Source: Thermanaerovibrio velox DSM 12556 | Lineage (GTDB): Bacteria; Synergistota; Synergistia; Synergistales; Synergistaceae | Direction of reading: 5' to 3' | Length of the DNA: 64,000 nucleotides | Assembly: GCF_000237825.1 (NCBI RefSeq) | Contig: NZ_CM001377.1 | Span: 1,302,001 to 1,366,000 of the forward strand | Part shown: piece by piece, positions 25,110 through 32,433 of the stretch | Numbering within the stretch: the stretch's first letter is position 1 | Layout of the letters: each line of letters starts with the position of its first letter | Notes under the pieces: model-generated | Seen by the model: the letters and a program-made list of their open reading frames with translations, nothing else | What the model was told of the DNA's origin: nothing | Database searches by the model: none | Translations under genes and position numbers: made by a program

Positions 25110-25664
25110 ATGATATTCTTCGGCATACTTGGAGTGATAGTGGTCCTATGCATTTGGTTTTTAAGCATCTACAACCGTTTCGTAAAACTTAAGAACATGG
25201 TGGACGAGGCTTGGAGCGGTGTAGACGTACAGCTTAAAAGGCGCTGGGACCTGGTGGGCAACCTGGTGGAGACCGTAAAGGGTTACGCTACCCACGAGAA
25301 GGAGGTCTTCGAGGAGGTGGCCAGGCTTAGGAACCAGATGAACTCCGCTTCCTCCTTGGCGGAGAGGGCTCAGGTGGAAAACGGCCTGACCCAAACTCTG
25401 AGGAGCCTCTTCGCAGTGGCGGAGGCCTATCCACAGCTCCGGGCCTCGGAGAACTTCTCGGAGCTTCAGAGGACCCTAGGGGAACTGGAGGACCAAATAC
25501 AGCTGGCCAGGCGTTACTACAATGGTACCGTAAGGGATTACAACATAATGGTGGACTCCTTCCCAAGCCTCATAGTGGCCCGCACCATGGGATACTCCAA
25601 GAGGGACTTCTTCCAGCTGGAGGATCCATCGGAGCGCACCGCCCCCAAGGTCAGCTTCAGCTAA
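25110..25664 (+). CDS. lemA: LemA family protein
   Basis: A 184-aa LemA protein: an N-terminal membrane helix (FFGILGVIVVLCIWFL) followed by a long helical bundle with the family blocks YNRFVKLKNMVDEAWSGVDVQLKRR, NLVETVKGYATHE and ARRYYNGTVRDYN. The family faces the outside or the periplasm and has no agreed function. It lies directly after the DUF2207 gene and probably shares its transcript. Start ATG 25110 follows AGAGAGGAAGGG. Confidence 0.93.
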   Translation: MIFFGILGVIVVLCIWFLSIYNRFVKLKNMVDEAWSGVDVQLKRRWDLVGNLVETVKGYATHEKEVFEEVARLRNQMNSASSLAERAQVENGLTQTLRSLFAVAEAYPQLRASENFSELQRTLGELEDQIQLARRYYNGTVRDYNIMVDSFPSLIVARTMGYSKRDFFQLEDPSERTAPKVSFS

Positions 25665-25685
25665 AATAAAACTCCGTTTCACAAG

Positions 25686-25745
25686 TAAGCCCAAAGGGGC
25701 CCAGCGGGAGTTACCCCCCCCGTTCGATCCGCCCCTTTGGGCTTA
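25686..25745. terminator. Long inverted repeat between convergent lemA and M18 peptidase genes
   Basis: Perfect 15-bp arms TAAGCCCAAAGGGGC (25686-25700) and GCCCCTTTGGGCTTA (25731-25745) with a 30-nt loop sit in the gap between two convergent genes. There is no downstream T-run, but position and symmetry suggest a bidirectional terminator or mRNA 3' end structure. Confidence 0.55.
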
Positions 25746-25767
25746 TCCTTTCGCCTTCCCCGCCTCT

Positions 25768-27141
25768 TTACCTTCCCTCGTAAAACGCTCGATACGCCGC
25801 CGTTGTGGCAGCCACATCCGCCAAGCTCATCATCTCGAAGGGGGCGTGCAGGGATATCACCGCGGGGCCCATGTCAAGCACATCGATCCCGTGCCTTGCA
25901 AGGTACTTGGCCACGGTGCCACCCCCGCCGGTATCCACCTTGCCAAGGCTACCCACCTGCCAGGGTACCGAGGCCTCGTCAAGCCAGCCCCTTACCTTGG
26001 CCACGAACTCACCCCTGCTCTCGCTGCCTTCATACTTACCCTTCAGACCTGTCCCCTTCATCACCGCGGGACCGTCCCCCGCCACGGGGAGCTGATTCAT
26101 GTCGAAGGCGTCCTTGTACATGGGGTTGAAGGCCTCGGTGACGTCGGCGCTTATGGCCTCCGAAGCGGCCAGGGCCCTGTCCAGCTGGAAGGTCCCAACG
26201 GCGCCCTCGGCCTCAAGCACGTAGGACATGAGTATCCTCAAAAGGGCCCCCTGGGCTCCTCCTATCCCTTCGCTGCCTATCTCCTCCCTGTCGAGGCATA
26301 AAAACACCGCCCCAACCTCAAGGTCCTTGGCGGACACGAAGGCCTCAAAGGAGGTGTAGACACAAATCCGGTCGTCCAAACCGTAGGCGGTGAGGAGCGA
26401 CCTGTCAAAGCCGGAGAGCAAGGCCTCCCCCGCAGGTACCAACGCCAGATCCGCCGACACCAGGTCGTCCTCGGACACACCGTAACGGTCCTTCAGTATG
26501 CTCAAAACCTGCTCCTTAACCGACTCAGCACCGGGCTTGTGACCCAAGATGACGTCCAGGTCCTCACCCTTGATCGTCTCGCTGGCCTTCCTGCCGTCCA
26601 GGTTTCTGTCGAGGTGAGGCGCTAAGTCCGGTATCATAAGCTTAACGTCCCTGCCATCCAGGACCACGGTGCTGCGGTCCTTAAAGTGCACCTCTCCCCT
26701 GATCTCCAGGGGCACGTTAACCCATTGATACTTCTTTATCCCCCCGTAGTAGTGGCAGTCACCCATGAGAAGCCCCTTCTCCTCGTAAAGGGGCTTGGAC
26801 TTCAGGTCTATCCTGGGGGAGTCTCCATGAGAGGCGGTGATCCTCACCCCCTGCGAGGCGGGGCGCTTACCGGGCCTGTAGGCCCCCAGGGCCCTGCCCT
26901 TCCAGTTGATGAAGGTCCCTGCCTCGGTCATTTGCCCCCCTTCACCGAACCCAAGGCTGCGGAGCCTATCCTCCAGCCACCTTACCGCCTCCCGCTCGGT
27001 CTTGCAAAGGGTGAGGAACTCGGCTGCCCTGTCACCAAGACCGTCAAAGGCTTTCCGCCCTGTAAGGAAATCCCAGGCCTTAAAACCCCTTCGGTCCTTC
27101 ACGTCATTCCGGTTCTTCTCTTCCTTGCTCTCCTTGCTCAA
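25768..27141 (-). CDS. M18 family aminopeptidase
   Basis: A 457-aa cytoplasmic zinc aminopeptidase of family M18 (aspartyl aminopeptidase type), removing N-terminal acidic or other residues. Seen: the metal-binding His-x-Asp in ITASHGDSPRIDLK, GDCHYYGGIKKYQW, the acidic pair in FLCLDREEIGSEG, and the closing GKVDTGGGGTVAKYLA with a final conserved His in VISLHAPFE. TTG 27141 is chosen because AGGAGG lies 8 nt upstream; the GTG three codons earlier overlaps that site. It diverges from the zinc-ribbon gene. Confidence 0.92.
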   Translation of the reverse strand: MSKESKEEKNRNDVKDRRGFKAWDFLTGRKAFDGLGDRAAEFLTLCKTEREAVRWLEDRLRSLGFGEGGQMTEAGTFINWKGRALGAYRPGKRPASQGVRITASHGDSPRIDLKSKPLYEEKGLLMGDCHYYGGIKKYQWVNVPLEIRGEVHFKDRSTVVLDGRDVKLMIPDLAPHLDRNLDGRKASETIKGEDLDVILGHKPGAESVKEQVLSILKDRYGVSEDDLVSADLALVPAGEALLSGFDRSLLTAYGLDDRICVYTSFEAFVSAKDLEVGAVFLCLDREEIGSEGIGGAQGALLRILMSYVLEAEGAVGTFQLDRALAASEAISADVTEAFNPMYKDAFDMNQLPVAGDGPAVMKGTGLKGKYEGSESRGEFVAKVRGWLDEASVPWQVGSLGKVDTGGGGTVAKYLARHGIDVLDMGPAVISLHAPFEMMSLADVAATTAAYRAFYEGR

Positions 27142-27166
27142 AGGGCTCACCTCCTGAGTTTAAATT

Positions 27167-27174
27167 ATTATAAT
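27167..27174. promoter_or_regulatory. Overlapping divergent -10 elements between the M18 and zinc-ribbon genes
   Basis: TATAAT occurs on the plus strand at 27169-27174 and on the minus strand across 27172-27167, within the most AT-rich stretch of the window (about 27158-27195). The -35 elements are weak. Likely start region for both genes. Confidence 0.45.
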
Positions 27175-27237
27175 GCAAATTATGATAACATATGAACCAT
27201 GAGATCAAGCTCAAAGGGGCACCAAGGGGGTGGTACG

Positions 27238-27906
27238 ATGCTCTGCGGAAGCTGCGGCTACAACAACTCCGCCAGTGCCAGGTTCTGCATCCTCTGCGGA
27301 TCTCAGCTGTCCAAGGCGGAGGTGATGGATCCGGACCCTAAGATATGCCCCGGGTGCGGTGAACCCAACGAAGGACATGCGATGTTCTGCTCCTCCTGCG
27401 GAGCCGACGTATACACCGCCCCAAGACGATCTTCCCTGGCCAACGCTCAAACGCCCCCTGTCCAAGGGGAGGAACCGGACGGTGAGGTTGAAACCGATAG
27501 CCCGGAAGGGCCTGATCCGGAGCAGGAGGTCAAAACCACCGCAGATAACCCAGCGGACATGGATCCAATTGCCCCATGGGAAGCGGAACCAGAGCCCTAC
27601 CCCTCTCCGACGCAGGATCTGTTCGAAGAACCCTCTCGGTACGAGGAGCCCGCTTCCAGCGCCCCCGTGTACCAAGAGGAGGCGGTTGAAATGAAAGGGG
27701 AAGAAACGAAAGGAGAAGGGAACAAAAGGAGGTTTGGGTTCAAACTCCCCTTGCCCAAGATGTCCCTTCCAAAGCTGTCCATAAAGATAAGCCTTAACTC
27801 CAGGATCATAATAAAGGGCCTGGTCCACACGGCGATCGTGTTAGTCATAGCATCCATAGGGGTTTCCATTGGGATGCTCTCCATCATGGTTATAAAGGGT
27901 AGATGA
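27238..27906 (+). CDS. Double zinc-ribbon protein with C-terminal membrane anchor
   Basis: A 222-aa protein of unknown function. Two zinc ribbons form the N-terminus, with Cys pairs CGSC and CILC, then CPGC and CSSC. A long acidic, Pro-rich, low-complexity linker follows (about 65-155). A short basic stretch (FKLPLPKMSLPKLSIK) precedes a single C-terminal membrane helix (IVLVIASIGVSIGMLSIMV). The ribbons would face the cytoplasm, tethered to the membrane. ATG 27238 begins the first ribbon and has AAGGGGG upstream; a frame start 13 codons earlier is less likely. Neighbours do not reveal its job. Confidence 0.75.
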   Translation: MLCGSCGYNNSASARFCILCGSQLSKAEVMDPDPKICPGCGEPNEGHAMFCSSCGADVYTAPRRSSLANAQTPPVQGEEPDGEVETDSPEGPDPEQEVKTTADNPADMDPIAPWEAEPEPYPSPTQDLFEEPSRYEEPASSAPVYQEEAVEMKGEETKGEGNKRRFGFKLPLPKMSLPKLSIKISLNSRIIIKGLVHTAIVLVIASIGVSIGMLSIMVIKGR

Positions 27907-27940
27907 GCCTGGGGAAAGGGGGAAAGTTTTCGGCCTAAAG

Positions 27941-27968
27941 TTGACAAATCCCCAAAAAGGCCCATAAT
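27941..27968 (+). promoter_or_regulatory. Strong sigma-70-type promoter before the helicase leader
   Basis: Consensus TTGACA at 27941-27946 and CATAAT at 27963-27968 are 16 bp apart. Transcription would start near 27975, about 218 nt before the DEAD-box helicase gene and 20 nt before a terminator-like hairpin. Confidence 0.65.
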
Positions 27969-27994
27969 GGTTCAGTGACTTCGCAGGGAACTTT

Positions 27995-28024
27995 AAAAGG
28001 GGCGTGCAGGTCGCGCCCCTTTTT
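27995..28024 (+). terminator. Rho-independent terminator-like hairpin in the helicase leader (possible attenuator)
   Basis: Arms AAAAGGGGCG (27995-28004) and CGCCCCTTTT (28014-28023) with a 9-nt loop, ending in a run of five T (28020-28024). It lies about 20 nt downstream of the promoter's predicted start, inside the untranslated leader of the helicase. It may end zinc-ribbon transcripts, act as an attenuator, or define a short RNA of about 50 nt. Confidence 0.6.
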
Positions 28025-28192
28025 GGTGTCCTTTGGGGACATAGGCAATGCGAGTTTTCCGTATCGTCCCGGCGTAAAGCCGTTTTTCTGAAGCTTCTTC
28101 TTTTGCAAGGGCGCTGGGCTCTTGAAGGACAGTGGGGGCAGGGACGACGGAAGACCCGAGCCTTCACAACAACTTCAGGAGGTAGTGCACGC

Positions 28193-29872
28193 ATGACGAT
28201 TGAAAGATTTGACCAGTATCCCCTCAGGGACGAGCTATTATCGGCCCTGAGGCGCAAGGGTTTTGACCACCCCATGCCCGTTCAGGTGAGGATGCTCGAG
28301 GACCCGACCCTGTCGGACGGGGACCTCATAGTTCAGGCCAAGACCGGCTCCGGCAAGACCCTTGCCTTCGCCCTTCCGCTCTTGAACCAGATGAACGCGG
28401 GGGAACGTACCCCCCGGGTGCTGGTGCTCTCCCCCACCAGGGAACTGGCTCTTCAGACCGCCAGGGAGTTCCAGTGGTTGGGCTACGAGATGAGGATCAA
28501 GGTGGCCTCCCTGGTAGGAGGCATGGACATGGAGAGGCAGGTCAAGGCCCTGAGGGACGGGGCCGCCGTGGTGGTGGGAACTCCTGGCAGGGTGCTTGAT
28601 CACATCCGTCGGGGGTCGTTCAAGGCCGACACGATTCAAAGCTTGGTCCTTGACGAGGGGGACCACATGCTGGACCTGGGCTTCAAGGATGAGCTGGAGG
28701 CCATAATAGAGGCCATGCCTGGGGTCGAGAGGAACTGGCTCTTCTCCGCCACCATGCCGGAGGAAGTGGTGACCTTGGCCAAGCAGTACCTGGACGCCCC
28801 CAGGAAGATCTCCCTGGTGGACGATGCGGCAAAACACGATGACATAGTCCAGAGGGCCTACATAATACCCGCCAGGAAGCGGTTCGAGGGCTTGGCCAAC
28901 GTGCTCCTCTTCGAGCGTCCTCGGAGGGCCATCGTGTTCTGCGCCACCAAGCTGCAAACCCAGGAGCTGGCGGAGCGGCTGTGCGACGAGGGGTTCAAGG
29001 CCGGTGCGCTCCACGGGGACATGACTCAGAGGGAGCGGAACATGGCCCTTGAGAGCCTGCGGCGGGGCAGGAACCAGATAATGGTTGCCACCGACGTGGC
29101 CGCCCGGGGGTTGGACATAAGCGGGGTATCCCACGTGATACAGTTCGGGCTGCCCGGGTGCCTTGAGACCTTCATCCATCGAAGCGGGAGGACCGGTCGA
29201 GCCGGACAGGAGGGACGCAACCTCATCCTTCTCACCGCCCGGGAGGCCGGGGAGTTCCGATCCATGATAAGGGGGACCTCTCTTGAGGTCGAGTGGCTCC
29301 CCGCTCCGGACGCGGAGGAGGTGGAGTCCCTCTCGAAGGCGGAACTGGAGAGGTGGTGCGTAAGCAACCCAGCGGAGACCGAGGAGTACCTTGAGTGGGC
29401 GGAGGAGATCCTCCAGCGGGACGATGCGGCGGAGATAGTGGCGGGGCTCTTGAGCAGGTCCTTCGCCGATGAGCCCAAGGGGTACTCCATAAGGGAGGAC
29501 GTCCAGATGGAGATGGCCAAGGGGAGGAGCTCCGACAGGCCTCGGCGCGCCTCAGACCGGCCTCTCAAGAAGCTCATCTCCGGAGCGGTTACCATGAAGT
29601 TCCCTTCCGGCAGACAGGACGGATGGGAAGTGGGGTCCCTTCTGGGAGCTCTCTGCAGGGGACTGGGCGTAAAGAGGGAGGACGTGGGTAACATAAAGCT
29701 CAAGGACCGCTGTGCCTTCGTGGAGCTATCCCCCTATGCGGCATCCCAGATCGAGCGCCGAAGGGATCGACTGGCCCGGGAGGGACTTAACGATTTCACC
29801 AGGTTCGAACAGGATTTCCAGCCCGCCCCAAGGGACAGGAAGAGAAGTTTCCCTCACAGGAGCAGGTCGTAA
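28193..29872 (+). CDS. DEAD-box RNA helicase with DbpA-type RNA-binding domain (DEGD variant)
   Basis: A 559-aa ATP-dependent RNA helicase. Seen in order: a Q-motif region (FDHPMPVQ), motif I AKTGSGKT (49-56), PTREL, TPGR, motif II DEGD at 154-157 in place of DEAD, SAT, VATDVAARGLDI and HRSGRTGRAG. After an acidic linker a DbpA-type RNA-binding domain closes the protein (MKFPSGRQDGWEVGSLLGALCRG). Such helicases act in rRNA maturation or cold-shock mRNA unfolding. ATG 28193 has AGGAGG at 28177-28182; the open frame upstream (from 28004) lies in the leader and is not protein-like. It has its own promoter and a hairpin-containing leader. Confidence 0.93.
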   Translation: MTIERFDQYPLRDELLSALRRKGFDHPMPVQVRMLEDPTLSDGDLIVQAKTGSGKTLAFALPLLNQMNAGERTPRVLVLSPTRELALQTAREFQWLGYEMRIKVASLVGGMDMERQVKALRDGAAVVVGTPGRVLDHIRRGSFKADTIQSLVLDEGDHMLDLGFKDELEAIIEAMPGVERNWLFSATMPEEVVTLAKQYLDAPRKISLVDDAAKHDDIVQRAYIIPARKRFEGLANVLLFERPRRAIVFCATKLQTQELAERLCDEGFKAGALHGDMTQRERNMALESLRRGRNQIMVATDVAARGLDISGVSHVIQFGLPGCLETFIHRSGRTGRAGQEGRNLILLTAREAGEFRSMIRGTSLEVEWLPAPDAEEVESLSKAELERWCVSNPAETEEYLEWAEEILQRDDAAEIVAGLLSRSFADEPKGYSIREDVQMEMAKGRSSDRPRRASDRPLKKLISGAVTMKFPSGRQDGWEVGSLLGALCRGLGVKREDVGNIKLKDRCAFVELSPYAASQIERRRDRLAREGLNDFTRFEQDFQPAPRDRKRSFPHRSRS

Positions 29873-29897
29873 TATAAGAAAGCCGAAAATGTGCTAT

Positions 29898-29935
29898 CCT
29901 CCCCGGAAGATGAAGATCCTACGGGGAGGTTTTTT
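29898..29935 (+). terminator. Terminator hairpin whose 3' arm is the ribosome binding site of the next gene
   Basis: CCTCCCCG (29898-29905) pairs with CGGGGAGG (29922-29929), loop 16 nt, followed by six T (29930-29935). It looks like the Rho-independent terminator of the helicase gene, yet GGGGAGG is also the Shine-Dalgarno sequence for the NlpC/P60 gene starting at 29937. In read-through RNA the hairpin would hide that site. Confidence 0.7.
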
Positions 29936-29936
29936 C

Positions 29937-31169
29937 ATGTCCCAGCCACAATCAAGGTCTCTAATCCATCTAATCGGGGTTCTTGCGCTTGTCCTCCTCC
30001 TGCACCCTGGGCGGGCAAACGCTGATGGGGTAGCCACGCGGGTCATTCCAGATGAGCTCCAAGCAGCGCTGGCCGAGCAGTTTAAAGCCCGCTACTTCAT
30101 GCCCTGGAGCTCAAAGGCCTCTTCCCTTAACCCAAAGGGGGAGTTCCAAAGCTGGTACCGGAACATCCTGGATTCCCCCTTGGTGGGATCTAACCTCTTA
30201 ATCGCGGACCGGTCAAGGAAGGAGGCCTGGGTCAGCCTTGCCTCCCAGGCAAGCGAGGCAAGGACCCCCGGGATGGCCCTGAAGCGATCGGACCTTAGGG
30301 TCCTCCCCACTAGGGAGCCGCTGTTCGAACCTCCCGGGGGTTCAAAAACATCCTTCCCCTTCGACAGACTTCAGAACGGGACGGTCAACCCCATGGAACC
30401 GCTCCTGGTGACCGCCAAGGTTCAAGGCTGGCTGCTTGTAGTTACCCCATGGGCCTCCGGATGGCTGGAGGAGGACTCGGTGGCCCTGCTGGACCAGGAC
30501 ACCGTAGAAAGGATACAGGGGGCCTCGCTAGGAGTAATCACAAAGGACGGCTCTTCCCTGGCCTACCAATCCGGCATATCCGCTTTCACCGGGGACATCG
30601 GCACCCTTATACCCATTGACGAGGACGGGGCCCCCCTCCTGCCCCTCTGGAACCCCCATGAAGGACGGTTGGAGCTTGTGAAGGGCAGGAAAAGCGACTC
30701 CATAAGCCCCTTTCCAGTTCCCGCCACCTCCGAGGCCCTTGAGGCCCTGGCAAAGTCCTTCCTCCACCAGCCTTACGGATGGGGAGGGCTTTACGGCAAC
30801 AGGGACTGCTCCTCCACCACCAGAGATGCCCTCATCCCCTTTGGCATCTGGCTGCCGAGGAACTCCCACGGCCAGGGGGGGATGGCTGGGCTTGACCTGT
30901 CAAGGCTCCCCAGGAGGGAAAAGGCAAGGCTCATAGTTGATAGGGGGATCCCGTTCCTATCAATACTTTACATGAGGGGACACGTGATGCTGTACGCGGG
31001 GCACCAAAACGGCAACCCCCTGGTGCTGCATAACCTTTGGAGCCTCAAGGTAAACGGGAGGGAAGAGGTTTTCGGGAGGTGCGTTTTGACCGACCTCAAC
31101 CTGGGGGACGTACCACTCATCGACCGGGTCACGAGGCTTGTAATGCCCGTGGAATCCAAAGGCCTTTGA
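29937..31169 (+). CDS. Exported NlpC/P60 family cell-wall hydrolase with SH3 domains
   Basis: A 410-aa secreted peptidoglycan hydrolase. A signal peptide (HLIGVLALVLLLHPGRANA) is followed by a helical stabilising region (about 30-100), two SH3-like domains (about 110-270) and a C-terminal NlpC/P60 catalytic domain. The nucleophile Cys lies in GNRDCSSTTRD and the catalytic His in MRGHVMLYAGH. It should cut stem-peptide bonds in cell-wall turnover. ATG 29937 is 6 nt after GGGGAGG, which lies inside a terminator-like stem. An open frame starting at 29712 overlaps the helicase and is not real. Confidence 0.88.
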   Translation: MSQPQSRSLIHLIGVLALVLLLHPGRANADGVATRVIPDELQAALAEQFKARYFMPWSSKASSLNPKGEFQSWYRNILDSPLVGSNLLIADRSRKEAWVSLASQASEARTPGMALKRSDLRVLPTREPLFEPPGGSKTSFPFDRLQNGTVNPMEPLLVTAKVQGWLLVVTPWASGWLEEDSVALLDQDTVERIQGASLGVITKDGSSLAYQSGISAFTGDIGTLIPIDEDGAPLLPLWNPHEGRLELVKGRKSDSISPFPVPATSEALEALAKSFLHQPYGWGGLYGNRDCSSTTRDALIPFGIWLPRNSHGQGGMAGLDLSRLPRREKARLIVDRGIPFLSILYMRGHVMLYAGHQNGNPLVLHNLWSLKVNGREEVFGRCVLTDLNLGDVPLIDRVTRLVMPVESKGL

Positions 31170-31233
31170 CGGCAAATCGTGCTATACTTGGCGGAAAAAA
31201 TCCTTCCATTAAAACCAAGAGGAGGCGAGAAGT

Positions 31234-32253
31234 TTGGAACACCGGGTTGCCCTTTTGGGCTGCGGCAACGTGGGTAAGGCGCTGGTGGGCATTTTAGCCC
31301 GCAAGCGGGACCACCTAAAGGCGCGATATGGGGTTGACGTAAAGCTCACGTACGTAGGAGACATAAGGTGCGGCTCCACGATGAACCCCCGGGGTCTGGA
31401 TGAAGAGAAGGTCTTGGAGGGCCTGGCGGCGGGGAAGCTTCCGGACCCATTCGGCACGATCCCGCTGGAAGAGGTTATCCGGCTAAGCGGAGCCACCATA
31501 GTAGCCGATGCCACTCCCACAAACCTTGCGACCGGTGAACCCGGGCTTTACCACGCAAGGTCCGCCCTCTCCTCGGGTGCCCACTTCGTGACCACCAGCA
31601 AGGGGCCCTTTGCGGTGGCGGCGGCAGAGCTTGAGGAGACCGCCAAGAAGAACGGCCTTTCCTTCCGCTACGAGGGGGCCGTCATGAGCGGGACACCCCT
31701 CATAAGGCTCATACGGGAGGACCTGGCGGGGTGCAGCATAGAGTCCGTTGAGGGGATCCTAAACGGCACCACAAACTACATGCTCTCTCGGATGGAAGAG
31801 GGCCTTTCATATGACGAAGCCCTTAGGGAGGCCCAAGATCTGGGCTATGCGGAAGCGGACCCCACCGCTGACGTGGAGGGTTTTGACCCGGCGGTTAAGC
31901 TGTGCGTCCTGTCTTGGGTGGCCTTCGGGGTGGAGCTCAAGGTCAGCCAGGTGGACAGGACCGGCATATCCGGCCTTACGTCGAAACATGTGCAAAGGGC
32001 AAAGATGGAGGGCAGATCGGTAAAGCTCATCGCATCCATCCACATGGACGGGGGAGAGGTTAAAGCAAAGGTGTCCCCAGTGGAGGTGCCAAGAGAACAC
32101 CCGCTCTTCGGGGTAAGAGGAGCCCTCAACGCCGCCACCATAACCACTGACCACCTGGGGAAGGTTACGATATCAGGACCGGGGGCCGGAAGAGACGAGA
32201 CCGCCCAGGCCCTTTTATCGGACATCATATCCGTGGCTAAAACAAAAATATAG
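31234..32253 (+). CDS. hom: Homoserine dehydrogenase
   Basis: A 339-aa NAD(P)-dependent enzyme reducing aspartate semialdehyde to homoserine, for threonine and methionine synthesis. Seen: Rossmann motif VALLGCGNVGKAL, the ADATPTN and FVTTSKGPFA segments with the catalytic Lys, and ILNGTTNYMLSRM followed by DLGYAEADPTADVEGFD, the family signature. There is no C-terminal ACT domain, so feedback control by threonine is probably absent or different. TTG 31234 with GAGGAGG upstream. It is a single gene with no other threonine-pathway gene nearby. Confidence 0.95.
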   Translation: MEHRVALLGCGNVGKALVGILARKRDHLKARYGVDVKLTYVGDIRCGSTMNPRGLDEEKVLEGLAAGKLPDPFGTIPLEEVIRLSGATIVADATPTNLATGEPGLYHARSALSSGAHFVTTSKGPFAVAAAELEETAKKNGLSFRYEGAVMSGTPLIRLIREDLAGCSIESVEGILNGTTNYMLSRMEEGLSYDEALREAQDLGYAEADPTADVEGFDPAVKLCVLSWVAFGVELKVSQVDRTGISGLTSKHVQRAKMEGRSVKLIASIHMDGGEVKAKVSPVEVPREHPLFGVRGALNAATITTDHLGKVTISGPGAGRDETAQALLSDIISVAKTKI

Positions 32254-32350
32254 ACTCATATTAAACCTTAACGTAACCCGTCGTGGCGGCAGGGGCAATA
32301 TCGGCACCTCAAAGCAATAAGGATAGGCGGGCCAATCAATCGCCGTACGT

Positions 32351-32389
32351 AAAAAACAGGGGAAGCGGGCGGTCCGCCCCGCTTCCCCT
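32351..32389 (-). terminator. Rho-independent terminator of the SAM hydrolase-like gene
   Basis: Twelve-base arms AGGGGAAGCGGG (32358-32369) and CCCGCTTCCCCT (32378-32389), loop 8 nt. On the minus strand the stem is followed by G and six T (32356-32351). It serves the leftward gene ending at 32434 and may also stop rightward transcription from hom. Confidence 0.8.
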
Positions 32390-32433
32390 AATCGTCATCA
32401 CACACCCTTAAGCTAGGACCGCAACCTCCTAGA

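Noticed and set aside
28004-28192. N-terminal extension of the DEAD-box helicase frame
   Set aside because: The extension lies in the leader over a terminator hairpin, has no family similarity, and the ATG at 28193 has AGGAGG in position.
29712-29936. N-terminal extension of the NlpC/P60 frame into the helicase gene
   Set aside because: A signal peptide begins at 29937 with a Shine-Dalgarno sequence; the extension is antiparallel-frame noise inside the helicase coding region.
32254-32433. tRNA or small RNA in the hom to SAM-hydrolase gap
   Set aside because: Only a minus-strand terminator is visible; no cloverleaf or promoter was found in the rest.
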